DNA of 64,000 nt from Hyphomicrobiales bacterium (GCA_013214705.1 JABSRZ010000003.1:837443-901442), one strand, 5' to 3'; shown: positions 16,386-26,423, counted from the stretch's first letter. The notes: a model not told the origin generated them from the sequence alone. A program made the numbers and translations.

Positions 16386-18054
16386 ACGTGGCATTTTAAA
16401 TTTGCCACGGGACATTAATCCGATGTGGTTGTTGCCTGCTGTTTTTATGGCATTCTTCCTCATCGCGCCTATTTTAACAATTTTCAACCTTGCCTTCTAC
16501 CCCGAAGAAAATATATGGCCGCACCTCTACAACACTGTATTGGGCGGCTATATTTATGATACGCTTATCCTCATCATCGGGGTGGGCAGCACAACTTTGC
16601 TCATCGGCGTGTCGACCGCCTGGCTGGTCACCATGTATGAATTTCCGGGGCGCAAAATAGCCAGCCGCTTGCTACTATTGCCATTGGCCATGCCGTCCTA
16701 CATCATCGCCTATTGTTATGTCGAAATATTCGATTATTCCAGCATCATTCAAACCACAGTTCGGGACATTGGCGGGTTTGAGTTGGCACGCGATTACTGG
16801 TTTTTCGAAATTCGTTCGATGGGCGGGGCGATATTTGTATTGTCCATCGTGCTCTACCCGTATGTTTATTTAACCTCACGGGCGGCGTTTTTACAACAAA
16901 ATACCAGCATGTTAGAGGCCGCACGCATGTTAGGCCATTCAGCACATTCGACGTTTTTTAAAATCGCCCTACCCATGGCGCGGCCCGCCATTTTTGTCGG
17001 CCTAACTTTGGCATTGATGGAAAGTTTAAACGATGTTGGCGCAGTCGAGTTTTTTGGCGTTAATACGCTCACGGTTGGCATATATTCAACGTGGTTGGGG
17101 CGCGGTAATATGGGCGGCGGCGCGCAAATTGCGCTGATATTATTGGGCTTTATATTCCTACTTATCGTGGCCGAAAAATGGGCACGGCGCGGCGCAAGCT
17201 ATAGCCACACTACCCGCCGCATTCGCCCCATAACGCCCGAAAAATTGCAAAATTGGCCGGCTTTTTGGGCAGTGATTATTTGTTATTTGCCCATTATATT
17301 GGGTTTTGTGCTGCCGGTCATTCAACTGGTTTCAGACAGTATAGAATTTGTCGATGATACCGATTATGTGGCGTTTATCGGCTATGCCCAAAATTCATTA
17401 ATGCTGTCTGGCGCGGCGGCAGGTTTGGCGGTCGGCATCGGTTTGTTTTTAAGCTATAGCGAACGTATTTTTAACGTCAAATTAGTCGGCTGGATTGCTA
17501 AATTAGCCAGCGTTGGTTATGCCATACCGGGGGTTATTTTGGGTTTGGGCATATTTATCAGCCTGATCGCGTTCGATGATGTATTTGGCACAATGTTGGA
17601 ATTTTTTGGTGTCGCCAATGCGTCTAGCGAAATGTGGCTTTCTGGCTCGATATTTGCCATTATTTTTGCTTATTTGGTACGCTTTTTGGCCGTATCCTAT
17701 GGCGCGATAGAAACCGGGTTTGGCAAAATTCCCACCAGTTACGACCATGCCGCCCAAAGTTTGGGCCACAATAAAACCAGCATATTGGGCAAAATTCATT
17801 TGCCACTCATACGCCCAGCTTTGGCCACAGCGCTCATTTTAACATTTATAGACTCGATGAAAGAACTGCCCGCCACGCTTATATTGCGGCCGTTTAATTT
17901 TGACACTCTGGCCACGCATGTGTATGAAATTGCCAGCCTAGAAATTTTCGAGGAAGCCGCTATTTCGGCGCTACTCATCGTGGTGATTGGGCTTATACCT
18001 GTACACATTCTCAACCATATGATGAAAGTGCCAACTTGGCGAGATGGCCGCTAA
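16378..18054 (+). CDS. fbpB: Ferric iron ABC transporter permease, fused two-domain (FbpB-like)
   Basis: The start is set at the ATG at 16378 inside the binding-protein stop region (GATGACTAA); a TTG one codon earlier opens the same frame. 558 aa, about 12 membrane segments, with two tandem binding-protein-dependent permease domains. Each has an EAA loop for the ATPase: LEAARMLGHSAHSTFFKIALP in the first half and YDHAAQSLGHNKTSILGKIHLP in the second. This is the usual FbpB architecture. No FbpC-type ATPase follows: the next gene is an Lrp regulator, so the ATPase must be encoded elsewhere. Confidence 0.93.
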   Translation: MTKRGILNLPRDINPMWLLPAVFMAFFLIAPILTIFNLAFYPEENIWPHLYNTVLGGYIYDTLILIIGVGSTTLLIGVSTAWLVTMYEFPGRKIASRLLLLPLAMPSYIIAYCYVEIFDYSSIIQTTVRDIGGFELARDYWFFEIRSMGGAIFVLSIVLYPYVYLTSRAAFLQQNTSMLEAARMLGHSAHSTFFKIALPMARPAIFVGLTLALMESLNDVGAVEFFGVNTLTVGIYSTWLGRGNMGGGAQIALILLGFIFLLIVAEKWARRGASYSHTTRRIRPITPEKLQNWPAFWAVIICYLPIILGFVLPVIQLVSDSIEFVDDTDYVAFIGYAQNSLMLSGAAAGLAVGIGLFLSYSERIFNVKLVGWIAKLASVGYAIPGVILGLGIFISLIAFDDVFGTMLEFFGVANASSEMWLSGSIFAIIFAYLVRFLAVSYGAIETGFGKIPTSYDHAAQSLGHNKTSILGKIHLPLIRPALATALILTFIDSMKELPATLILRPFNFDTLATHVYEIASLEIFEEAAISALLIVVIGLIPVHILNHMMKVPTWRDGR

Positions 18055-18159
18055 GGCAATTTTTTTGCAAAAAACTTGGCTTTAGGTGAATATACATTGC
18101 GCGCAAGATTCTTTCGTTTATTATGCCAAATATGCAAGAATTAATTGCCAGAATTGTGA

Positions 18160-18633
18160 ATGTATATGCGTGATCTTGACAGCCTCGAAATTAAAATCTT
18201 AACCGAATTGCAAAAAAATGGCCGGTTGACCAATCAGGAATTGGCAAATTTGGTGCAGCTTTCGGCTTCGGCCTGTTGGCGCCGTGTTAGATCGCTCGAA
18301 GAAGATGGGGTGATTAAAAATTATCAAGCTCGGGTCGATGGCAGCAAGGTCGGTTTCCCAGAAACTATATTCGCCCGGGTCAGCTTAGAAAAACATAGCG
18401 ATGATCTGGTTAAAAATTTCGAAGCTGCGATGATTAACCGCCCCGAAGTTATGGAATGCTTTGCCACCACTGGCGATAGCGATTATTTGCTTCGCGTTGT
18501 GGCGCTACAAATTGGCGATTATGACAATTTCATTCAGAGTTTTTTACTCAAAATTGAAGGCGTCTCGCAGGTGCGCTCTAACTTCCAATTGCGCGAAGTC
18601 AAAGCGCTTGCGCCCTACCCGCTTAAATTTTAA
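18160..18633 (+). CDS. Lrp/AsnC-family transcriptional regulator
   Basis: 157 aa, the usual family length. Residues ~5-60 form the winged helix-turn-helix (LDSLEIKILTELQKNGR, LANLVQLSASACWRRVRSLEEDGVI). Residues ~70-145 form the RAM ligand-binding domain (VMECFATTGDSDYLLRVV, then the LREVKALAPYPL tail). Such proteins bind amino acids and regulate their metabolism. The target is unknown; it follows the iron transporter by about 105 bases and converges on the sugar kinase. ATGs at 18160 and 18166 are both possible starts. Confidence 0.92.
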   Translation: MYMRDLDSLEIKILTELQKNGRLTNQELANLVQLSASACWRRVRSLEEDGVIKNYQARVDGSKVGFPETIFARVSLEKHSDDLVKNFEAAMINRPEVMECFATTGDSDYLLRVVALQIGDYDNFIQSFLLKIEGVSQVRSNFQLREVKALAPYPLKF

Positions 18634-18658
18634 CATTTGCCTATATTTTGAGCTTTGC

Positions 18659-19591
18659 CTATATATCGGTTGGCGATGGAAATTTCGCGCCTTTTTGAGC
18701 AATGGTATAAGTGGCGGCATCTATGGCGCGGCTGGCCGCTTGCTCAATTGTCGCCATATCAAGCCGGTCAAATTTATCTATGTTTAAATAGCCCGCGCTT
18801 TCAAGCCCGCTTAAGAAATTGGCGATAAAGCAATCACCTGCGCCAACCGTATCGATAATGTTGGCGGATTTGCCTTTAAGGTGTAGCCGCTCACCTTGCC
18901 ACAAAATATAAGCGCCTTTTTCAGCATCGGTAATCACCGATAATTTTGCGCCGCTAGCTTGCCATTTCTGCATATATTCAAAACATATATCTTGGTTTAT
19001 TTCATCTAAATCATGCATCAGCAATACGTCATCGGCACTGGCTTTGGCAATGTGAGTCATCGGCAATAATTTTTCAAATTGCGCATCCCACAAGCTCATA
19101 TCTGGTTCGATGGCGTCGCGAATGTTCAAATCTATCGATATAATGTGGTTTTTATATTCATTGGCAATCAGCGCTGGATAGCTTATCGATGTCTGGCCAA
19201 TCACCAACGAAAATGAGCCAAAATGCAAACAATTCACCTCTGTGCCAAGGGCTAGGTTTTTGGCGTCGTATATGTAATTCTGTTCGGCGGTTTGATGGCC
19301 ATAATAGCTGTAGGAAGCACTTTTATCGGCATTATAAGCCACAAACATCAGCCCAGTTAAATGCTCAGACCGGGTGATAAATTCATCACTCACGCCGTTT
19401 TCGGCCAAATATTTGGCAAAGGCATCGCCAAATTGGTCGGTCGATAAATTGGTCATCAAGGCCGATTTCGCGCCCGATTTGGCCACCGCGACCGAAACAT
19501 TGAGCAATGAGCCGCCAATGAGCGGCATAAATTGACCAGTTTCGTCAGATTTAAAAAAATCTATCAGCGCTTCACCACATGAAATTATCAT
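18659..19591 (-). CDS. PfkB-family carbohydrate kinase, probable fructokinase
   Basis: 310 aa. It has both PfkB signatures: the N-terminal GGSLLNVSVAVAKSG and the C-terminal DTVGAGDCFIANFLSGL with the catalytic Asp and anion hole. MIISCGEALIDF at the start is typical of fructokinase-type members that phosphorylate sugars with ATP, so fructose is the best guess; related 2-keto-3-deoxysugar kinases cannot be excluded. An AAGGG ribosome site precedes the ATG. No sugar transporter or other catabolic gene is adjacent. Confidence 0.88.
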   Translation of the reverse strand: MIISCGEALIDFFKSDETGQFMPLIGGSLLNVSVAVAKSGAKSALMTNLSTDQFGDAFAKYLAENGVSDEFITRSEHLTGLMFVAYNADKSASYSYYGHQTAEQNYIYDAKNLALGTEVNCLHFGSFSLVIGQTSISYPALIANEYKNHIISIDLNIRDAIEPDMSLWDAQFEKLLPMTHIAKASADDVLLMHDLDEINQDICFEYMQKWQASGAKLSVITDAEKGAYILWQGERLHLKGKSANIIDTVGAGDCFIANFLSGLESAGYLNIDKFDRLDMATIEQAASRAIDAATYTIAQKGAKFPSPTDI

Positions 19592-19740
19592 CGCTAACCC
19601 TTTTAATTTTCAGTATTTGCAATCTTTTCTACCGATTAACAGTATATTTTCGGGCTGTAAACCATTAATCGCGGCGCTGACAAATTCCCCGCGTTTACGT
19701 GCACATGTTTCAAGTGTTTACCCGCATAAACTCAGTGCGT

Positions 19741-20094
19741 TTAGGCAACCAAAATGTCATAAACCATAATGGCATCCGCGCCGCCCTCGGCCATTTTTAC
19801 CAATTGAGTGCCAATTTTTTTATGTGCGGGGTGGTCGGCATAATTTAGCAGAGCTGTTTCGCTGGCAAAATCTATTATAAACCCGGCATTGCAGCTAGTT
19901 TTGTTTTCGAAATCTAGATTATCGCCAAATTCTATCGATAAAAACCCGTCGATAATCGGTTGCAAATCTGCCAATTTCTGAAAAATCGCCAGCCTGTCAA
20001 AATGGTTATAAATCGGCTTAAATTCTAAATAGACGCAATGTTTTATTTTGGCCTGCGCTGTCAATGCGGCTCGGTCGGTTAAATTATCAGTCAT
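19741..20094 (-). CDS. Dabb-domain (stress-responsive A/B barrel) protein
   Basis: 117 aa with the single-domain Dabb pattern: IKHCVYLEFKP at the first strand, a helix with LADLQPIIDGFLSIEFGDNLDFE, then GFIIDFASETALLNYADHPAHKKI with the characteristic HPAH. These small ferredoxin-like dimers have varied, often unknown roles. It reads in the same direction as the GGDEF-EAL gene, about 45 bases downstream of it. Confidence 0.85.
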   Translation of the reverse strand: MTDNLTDRAALTAQAKIKHCVYLEFKPIYNHFDRLAIFQKLADLQPIIDGFLSIEFGDNLDFENKTSCNAGFIIDFASETALLNYADHPAHKKIGTQLVKMAEGGADAIMVYDILVA

Positions 20095-20139
20095 AGCTAA
20101 GCCTAAAAATTAATCTCACGCCTAAACTAACCTAATAAA

Positions 20140-22143
20140 TTAGTTTTTCCAACCGGCATGCATGGCTTCTGGTGGAATAGTTATTTCTTGAGCTAAATAT
20201 TCCAAGGCTTTAGATGGTGTAAGCGGTTTGCTGAAATAAAAGCCTTGAATGTGACGGCAACCGACTTTTTCCAATGCCACCAACTGCGCCTTGGTTTCCA
20301 CCCCTTCGACCACACATCGCAAGTGCAGATTCTTGCATAAGGTGACAATGGTTTGAACAATTTTTTTGGTGTTCTCATCATTGGCGATTTCGTTGATGAA
20401 TGAGCGATCTATTTTTAAGCCTTCTAACGGCAGACGCTGCACATAACTTAGCGATGAATAGCCAGTGCCAAAATCATCCAAGGCTATTTTGGCGCCCTGT
20501 AGTTTCAGCAAATTTAGCGCCTCATTGGCCTTTTCAAAATCGTCCATAACCGCTGTTTCAGTAACTTCAAACACAATATTGCGGCTGGGAAAATCTGATT
20601 TCTCGATGATGTTTATAATGTTCAATATGGTTTGGGATGAAGCCAGGTCATAAGTCGATAAGTTAAACGACATGTAGAGACCTTCCGGCCATTCACTCGC
20701 CGCGTCTAAAGCTTTTTTAAGCAATATAGTGGTTAGTTTGCCGATGGTGCCCATTTGCTCTGCACTGCGAATAAATATGTCAGGCCGCACTTGGCCCAAA
20801 ACCGAGTTATTCCACCGCGCTAAAGCTTCAAAACCCGAGGTTCTTTGCTCATATATATCCACAACCGGTTGGAACATAATTGACAATTCTTGATCTAAAT
20901 CGGCTTCGTTCAATTGTTGTTCAATTCTGGCAATTTCGCGGATAATTTGCTCATGCTCGATGGAAAATAACACCGGTTCACCCTTGCTATTCTGTTTAGA
21001 ATAGCAGAGCGCATAATCGGCGCGTTCAAACAATAATTTTGAATTGTCGGCCATGGTTGGATATTCGACAAAACCGACTGTCGCGGCAATTTGCACCGTG
21101 CCATCACGCAGATGAAATGGCGTACGCATGGCATCACATATTTTTTCGCCAATTTCTAAAACATTATTTATGTCATCTTGTTGGGTCATCACCAAGCCAA
21201 ATTCATCACCACCCAAGCGCGATAACGAAATGCCTGGGCCCAATATATCTTGCAACCGCTGGCTGGTTCTGATGAGTAAATCATCACCTGTTGGGTGGCC
21301 AAATATATCATTCACCCGTTTAAAGCCATCAAGGTCTATCAGGCCAACAATAATTTTGTTATTTTTATGTTGTTCAGCTCGTAAGATTAATTCATCTAAT
21401 TGGGTAAAAAACCGCCGCCTATTTGGCAACGAAGTCAAAGTGTCGATGTTGGCCAAATGTTTGTTTTCATCATTTAATTGCCGCAATCTCTCACCTTGGC
21501 GCAGCAGCACAGCTTTTTGTTTAACTAGGCCTTTGAACCTTTTATATTGGGTGAACACTAGTGATATAATCACGATTGAGACCAGCAAGCCGTTTATGGC
21601 CAGCGCGCTAAAAATAGTATCTTCTAAAAATACCAGAAATATGAACGACGGCACCATAATGATGAAAGTGATGAGAACCGCGCTCTGCAATATATACATA
21701 GAGAAAAAGATGCAGCCAATCAGGGTCATATAGAGAAAATAGACCACCTGAATTTGCATGTCGGGCTTGGCGTAATATAGCAAGGCATATGACAACAAGA
21801 TAACGATAATTCCCAACATCGAAAACATATAGCGGGTGCCGCGCAAGGCTTTAATCACCTCGGCATCACTGATGTTGCGGCTTAAGTCCCTATAAATTCT
21901 GTAGCTTCGAAATGACACCAAAGCTATTAGAATTGCTGGCAACACAATTATGACCAATGCCGGCGCTTGTTGCCAATGGGGGTAGACCATGCAAACCAAG
22001 TTAATGATTAGCATTGCACACATGAGCGGAATTTGTTTGGCATGCTCGTTAAACCGCTCGCGGTTCAATTCTGCTTGGTTTTCATCTATGCCCACAAATG
22101 ATATTAATCTAGATATATATGACACTGAGCCTCCCCCACGCAT
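20140..22143 (-). CDS. Membrane GGDEF-EAL cyclic-di-GMP protein
   Basis: 667 aa. The N-terminal ~215 residues hold six or so membrane segments (IPLMCAMLIINLVCMVYP, VVYFLYMTLIGCIFFSMYIL) without a recognised sensor domain. A GGDEF domain follows with an intact active-site motif (RLGGDEFGLVM, ~309) preceded by DLDGFKRVND. Then comes an EAL domain beginning GFEALARW (~436) with later DDFGTGYSSL, LKIDRSF and the GVETKAQL block. Both the diguanylate cyclase and phosphodiesterase motifs look intact, so either or both activities are possible. Being membrane-bound, it probably couples a membrane signal to c-di-GMP levels. Confidence 0.93.
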   Translation of the reverse strand: MRGGGSVSYISRLISFVGIDENQAELNRERFNEHAKQIPLMCAMLIINLVCMVYPHWQQAPALVIIVLPAILIALVSFRSYRIYRDLSRNISDAEVIKALRGTRYMFSMLGIIVILLSYALLYYAKPDMQIQVVYFLYMTLIGCIFFSMYILQSAVLITFIIMVPSFIFLVFLEDTIFSALAINGLLVSIVIISLVFTQYKRFKGLVKQKAVLLRQGERLRQLNDENKHLANIDTLTSLPNRRRFFTQLDELILRAEQHKNNKIIVGLIDLDGFKRVNDIFGHPTGDDLLIRTSQRLQDILGPGISLSRLGGDEFGLVMTQQDDINNVLEIGEKICDAMRTPFHLRDGTVQIAATVGFVEYPTMADNSKLLFERADYALCYSKQNSKGEPVLFSIEHEQIIREIARIEQQLNEADLDQELSIMFQPVVDIYEQRTSGFEALARWNNSVLGQVRPDIFIRSAEQMGTIGKLTTILLKKALDAASEWPEGLYMSFNLSTYDLASSQTILNIINIIEKSDFPSRNIVFEVTETAVMDDFEKANEALNLLKLQGAKIALDDFGTGYSSLSYVQRLPLEGLKIDRSFINEIANDENTKKIVQTIVTLCKNLHLRCVVEGVETKAQLVALEKVGCRHIQGFYFSKPLTPSKALEYLAQEITIPPEAMHAGWKN

Positions 22144-22248
22144 ATGGCAACTAAAGATTAATATAAGTAATTACGCTTAATCATTGGTTAAATAGTTTAA
22201 GTAAAATTATATATATTAGATGGGAAAACTATTTCAACTAATAACAAC

Positions 22249-23217
22249 CTAGAGTTGATAGATTAAACCTAGTGGTAACATTAGAAATACCACCAATATA
22301 AGCGACATTACATATAATTTTAGCGCTTGTTTTATGTCGGCTCGGTGCAATATTTTTCGGCCTTGCTCATTCATCCAAACGCCATCGACTTGGTTTTCGC
22401 CATAAACTCTCGGGCCACCCAAGGCAATTTCCATCATTAAAGCCATAGCTGCTTCGGGCCAACCCGCATTGGGCGAGGCATGTTTAACGGCGTCGTTCCA
22501 CAAACAAGTCCACAGGCGGCCGGCTTTGTTTATACCGCCGCCCAATAAAGCCATCAACCAAAACAAAGCGGCGGTTATGCGCGCCGGGATGTAATTTAAA
22601 ATGTCGTCGCTTAACGCCGATGCGCGGCCAAAATGTAAATATTTGAAGTTTTTGTGACCAATCATGCTATCGGCAGTGTTGACCATTTTATAGGCGATTA
22701 AAGCTGGCAACCCGCCAACCAAATACCAAAATATTGGCGCGATAACCCCGTCTGACAGGTTTTCGGCTAGGCTTTCGATGGCGGCACGGGTTACGGTAAT
22801 TTCGGTCATTTTGGTAACGTTGCGGCCAACTATTTTTGCCACTGCGGCTTTGCCATCATTTAAGCCAATATTCAAGGCATCATATACATCTCGCACATGC
22901 TTATAAAGCGAGCGAATGGCCAAAAATAGAGAGATTGCAAATATTTTTATTGGCAGCAAAAAGAGCGAAAAACTAAATATAAATTCAAGCCCATAACCAA
23001 GGGTTAAACCAATTAGAAATAGCAAAATTAACACGCCATAGCCGCGCATGATTAATGTGGTTTTACCCAGTTGCCAATCATTTAAATATTTGTCAAAAAA
23101 ACTAATTATTTTTCCAAAATAAACCACCGGATGAGACATTATTCTATATAACCAAGCCGGGTCGCCCAACGCGATGTCCACTATCATTGCGGCTATCATT
23201 ACCCAGATAAAGTTCAT
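22249..23217 (-). CDS. cobD: Adenosylcobinamide-phosphate synthase CobD/CbiB
   Basis: 322 aa integral membrane protein that attaches (R)-1-amino-2-propanol phosphate to adenosylcobyric acid. Family markers are IALGDPAWLYRIMSHPVVYFGK at the start, AAIESLAENLSDGVIAP, YKMVNTADSMIGHK, DDILNYIPARITA and the HASPNAGWPEAAMA block, with several hydrophobic segments. It is last in the minus-strand run cobA-cobB-cobC-cobD and overlaps the cobC stop by 4 bases. Confidence 0.96.
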   Translation of the reverse strand: MNFIWVMIAAMIVDIALGDPAWLYRIMSHPVVYFGKIISFFDKYLNDWQLGKTTLIMRGYGVLILLFLIGLTLGYGLEFIFSFSLFLLPIKIFAISLFLAIRSLYKHVRDVYDALNIGLNDGKAAVAKIVGRNVTKMTEITVTRAAIESLAENLSDGVIAPIFWYLVGGLPALIAYKMVNTADSMIGHKNFKYLHFGRASALSDDILNYIPARITAALFWLMALLGGGINKAGRLWTCLWNDAVKHASPNAGWPEAAMALMMEIALGGPRVYGENQVDGVWMNEQGRKILHRADIKQALKLYVMSLILVVFLMLPLGLIYQL

Positions 23218-24263
23218 AGTTTAAGCTCCGCAGCGGTTTGTTGAATTGACCTAACAAAATTAGCTATATCGCGTTTGGCTGGCAATCCGAACCTTAAAAT
23301 TCTATCATTATTTGTAAATTTTCGCACCAGAATATGTTGTTTTGCCAAATTTTCAAAATAATCAATGGCTCGGTAGGCGCTGTTGGGTATTTTGGCCAAG
23401 CAAAATAAATTGGTCGAGCCGATGATTTCAAAACCATTATGGCGCAATATGTCATGCAGGATTTTCATTTCAGCGGCCAGTGTTTGGCGCATTTTATGTT
23501 GCCATGCCAAGTCGGTCAGCGCTTGGGTGGCAACTTGCAATGCCATGCCCGAAACCGACCATAAACCCAATTTTTTGGCCATTTTATTAAGTGTCACTTT
23601 ATCGGCCAAAACAAACCCAACCCGTAGCCCTGCGAGGCCAAAAAATTTGCCGAATGAGCGCAATATTATCAACCCATCCTGGCCTGCAAAACGGCTTAAA
23701 CTATGCTCAGGTTGTACATCTATAAAAGCCTCATCGATGATGAGATTGCCGTTTTTGGCGGCAAAATATGTTTGCAAATGTTGCAATTCGTCGATGCTAT
23801 ATAATTTGCCGGTGGGGTTATTGGGGTTTACAATGAGCAGGTTATCGGCTTGTTTGGCTTCATCCAAGCTGGTTACCAAAACAACCTTATGGCCATATTG
23901 GCGCCAACATTTAGCATGTTCTTCATAGGTGGGGGACATGATGGCAATTGTAGAGGGAACGTTGGTCGAGCGAGCAATTATTTGCGGCAAGAGCTCAATT
24001 AGCGCCTGCGTGCCATTGGCTGCCAACATAAATTCTGGCGCGCAATCATAGGCCACACTCGCGGCCAAAAGCAATTCATCCAGTGCCGATTTTTGTGGCA
24101 ATTGCGTCCACGCTTCGGGGCTTGGCATATCAAATGGGTAACTATGCGGGTTGATGCCGGTCGATAAATCTAGCCATTCGGTTTTCGCGCCGCCATATTT
24201 ATCCATGGCCACATCTAGCGCGCCGCCATGGTAAATTTCGGTTTTAGTAATCTGTTCAGTCAT
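23214..24263 (-). CDS. cobC: Threonine-phosphate decarboxylase CobC (CobD of Salmonella)
   Basis: The start is set at the ATG at 24263, which overlaps the cobB stop in ATGACTGA; an upstream in-frame ATG (24281) would lie deeper inside cobB. 349 aa, PLP fold-type I aminotransferase family. It decarboxylates L-threonine phosphate to the aminopropanol phosphate used by CobD. HGGALDVAMDKYGG and WLDLSTGINPHSYP are the characteristic opening; NPNNPTGKLY and LRSFGKFFGLAGLRVGF (PLP Lys in SFGK) follow. It is tightly coupled in the cobABCD run. Confidence 0.94.
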   Translation of the reverse strand: MTEQITKTEIYHGGALDVAMDKYGGAKTEWLDLSTGINPHSYPFDMPSPEAWTQLPQKSALDELLLAASVAYDCAPEFMLAANGTQALIELLPQIIARSTNVPSTIAIMSPTYEEHAKCWRQYGHKVVLVTSLDEAKQADNLLIVNPNNPTGKLYSIDELQHLQTYFAAKNGNLIIDEAFIDVQPEHSLSRFAGQDGLIILRSFGKFFGLAGLRVGFVLADKVTLNKMAKKLGLWSVSGMALQVATQALTDLAWQHKMRQTLAAEMKILHDILRHNGFEIIGSTNLFCLAKIPNSAYRAIDYFENLAKQHILVRKFTNNDRILRFGLPAKRDIANFVRSIQQTAAELKL

Positions 24264-25575
24264 TATCAGATGCCACATCAATCACATGCGCATAGCTGCC
24301 CATAATTCTGCCGTTTTTTAACCCCATATCTGGTTGGCCAACCGCTTCAGCATCTGTTGCGCTAAACAAGGCCTCGCCCACAGCCTTGAGCGCGTGGGTA
24401 TAATGAAATTCGTGGCCATTTAATTCACTTGCCCATGGCAATGCCGAATTATGGCTTAATTGCCGATAGCCCAAATGTCTTTTTGGCTTTTCAAAACTTG
24501 TCACCAGATCTAACAATCCAAACATTTTATGCGCTACACCTTTTTTATCCACCAAGGCTTCGCCCATACACATATAGCCGCCACATTCACCATAAATTAA
24601 TTTATCGGCCTTGGCCATCTGTCGCAATCTCGCGCCAAGTTCAAATTTGCTTGCTAGCTGAGGCGCAAATAATTCGGGATATCCGCCCGGCAAATAAACC
24701 GCATCGGCAGCTAAATTTGGCATTTCATTGTCCAAAGGCGAAAAAAAGCTCAATTCTGCACCCATATCGCGCCATTTTTGCAAAATATGTGGGTAGCAGA
24801 AAGCAAAAGCCGCATCTTTGGCGATGGCAATTTTTTGGCCCAAAGGCTGTAATGCCGATTTTTTGTTAAGCTTATTAACGGTAGCTTTACTTTTTGTTAA
24901 GCATGGCTTGGCCTTGCTTGCTAGCGAATCTAGGTCTATATGCTGTTTAATATAGTTTGCAGCCCGGTCAATAAAGCCATCAAAATTAACCATTTCATCG
25001 GCTTGTTTCAAACCCAAATGCCGCGCTGGCAACAGCATGTCATTATGCCGCGCCAAGCAGCCAAACACTTCTAAATTTAGTGGTTTGACGGCAGCTCTTA
25101 ACATTTTTTCATGCCGCGCGCTGCCAATATTGTTAAATATAATGCCCGCCACCTCAATGTCTGACCTAAAATTTACAAAGCCTTGGATGAGAGCTGCCAC
25201 ACTTTGGCCCATCGCACCCGCATCGACCACCAATATAACTGGTAAATTTAGCCGTTTGGCCACATCGGCGGTGCTGCCAATGCCTTTAACCGGGCCATCA
25301 AACAAGCCCAACACACCTTCTATAATGGCCATATCGGCGCGGGCTAAATGTTGCTCAACCATGTTGAGGCTGTCATCATTCATCGCCCATAAATCAAAAT
25401 TATAACACACGCTATTTATGGCTTTGGCATGAAATGCTGGGTCGATATAATCCGGCCCGGTTTTGGCAACCGCCATGTTAAGCCCGCGTTGTTTAAAAGC
25501 CCGCAATAATGCCATAGTGATGAGTGATTTTCCTGCGCCAGAATGTGTGGCGGCAATTACCAAAGCTGTGCCCAT
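24256..25575 (-). CDS. cobB: Cobyrinate a,c-diamide synthase CobB/CbiA
   Basis: 439 aa, ATP- and glutamine-dependent amidation of the a and c carboxylates of (cobalt-)cobyrinate. The N-terminal ATPase domain has the P-loop THSGAGKS and TGPDYIDPAFH; IEGVLGLFDG follows. The C-terminal glutamine amidotransferase domain has LPGGYPELFA and the nucleophile region YGECGGYMCMG. Length is normal. It lies between cobA (11 bases) and cobC (8-base overlap) in one unit. Confidence 0.95.
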   Translation of the reverse strand: MGTALVIAATHSGAGKSLITMALLRAFKQRGLNMAVAKTGPDYIDPAFHAKAINSVCYNFDLWAMNDDSLNMVEQHLARADMAIIEGVLGLFDGPVKGIGSTADVAKRLNLPVILVVDAGAMGQSVAALIQGFVNFRSDIEVAGIIFNNIGSARHEKMLRAAVKPLNLEVFGCLARHNDMLLPARHLGLKQADEMVNFDGFIDRAANYIKQHIDLDSLASKAKPCLTKSKATVNKLNKKSALQPLGQKIAIAKDAAFAFCYPHILQKWRDMGAELSFFSPLDNEMPNLAADAVYLPGGYPELFAPQLASKFELGARLRQMAKADKLIYGECGGYMCMGEALVDKKGVAHKMFGLLDLVTSFEKPKRHLGYRQLSHNSALPWASELNGHEFHYTHALKAVGEALFSATDAEAVGQPDMGLKNGRIMGSYAHVIDVASDND

Positions 25576-25586
25576 TCATCGCCCTT

Positions 25587-26423
25587 TTATTGTGGTTGTT
25601 GCGTATCGGCTGGGTGCGGGTAAAATGGCAATGCATAATCTAACACCCGGTCGCGCAGCTCGACATTTGCCCCCATCACCACAATGGCCGGCGGAGTTAT
25701 GTCATTTGCCAGCACAAAATCGGCGGCTTCAAACAAAGTGGTTTGCCACACTTGTTGGTCTGGCAAAGTGGCATTGCGCACAAAGGCCACCGGCTCGTTG
25801 GCTTGCCGGCCACCAGCCATAAGCCGGTCGCAAATGGCGTGTATATGTTTTAACGACATATACATAACTATGGTTTGCGCGCCCTTGGCCAATGCATCCC
25901 AATCTATGGCGCTGGGTATCACGCCTTTAGCGTCATGGCCGGTTAAAAAAGTGATAGATTGGTTGGTTTCGCGGGTGGTGGCGGGTATATGCGCAAACGC
26001 CAACCCACCAATGCCAGCGGTGATGCCGGGGATGGCCAAAAACTTTATATTGGCTTTGGCCAAAGCATCTACTTCTTCGCCACCACGGCCAAATATAAAC
26101 GGGTCGCCGCCCTTTAGGCGCAATACTTTTTTGCCGCGTTTGGCGTGTTTAATAATGGTGTCGATGATGTTGTCTTGGCTTGCAGATGGTTTGCCTCCAC
26201 GTTTGCCGGCATATATGGCCTCTGCGTCGGCGCGGATGAATTGCAAAAACTGCTTATTGACCAAGGCGTCATAAATGATCACATCGGCTTGCTTTAACGC
26301 AAACAGCCCCATAACGCTTATCAGGCCAATATGGCCGGGGCCAGCGCCCACCAACCACACCGATGAAGGCGGGAATTGCGGCATATATTTGGCAAAAATT
26401 TTAACATCAGAATCATTTAACAT
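25587..26423 (-). CDS. cobA: Uroporphyrinogen-III C-methyltransferase CobA
   Basis: 278 aa SUMT that methylates uroporphyrinogen III at C2 and C7 to give precorrin-2, the committed step to B12 and siroheme. Motifs are VWLVGAGPG (SAM site), VIYDALV, GKRGGKPSASQDNI, LKGGDPFIFGRGGEE, and VPAT-like HIPATTRETN with FLTGHDAKG. It stands alone, not fused to CysG domains. It heads the minus-strand run and is divergent from cbiD with 69 bases between start codons, too short for a cobalamin riboswitch. Confidence 0.95.
   Translation of the reverse strand: MLNDSDVKIFAKYMPQFPPSSVWLVGAGPGHIGLISVMGLFALKQADVIIYDALVNKQFLQFIRADAEAIYAGKRGGKPSASQDNIIDTIIKHAKRGKKVLRLKGGDPFIFGRGGEEVDALAKANIKFLAIPGITAGIGGLAFAHIPATTRETNQSITFLTGHDAKGVIPSAIDWDALAKGAQTIVMYMSLKHIHAICDRLMAGGRQANEPVAFVRNATLPDQQVWQTTLFEAADFVLANDITPPAIVVMGANVELRDRVLDYALPFYPHPADTQQPQ

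Noticed and set aside
21128-21733. 201-aa plus-strand frame opposite the GGDEF domain
   Set aside because: It is antisense to well-conserved GGDEF coding sequence and shows no domain of its own.
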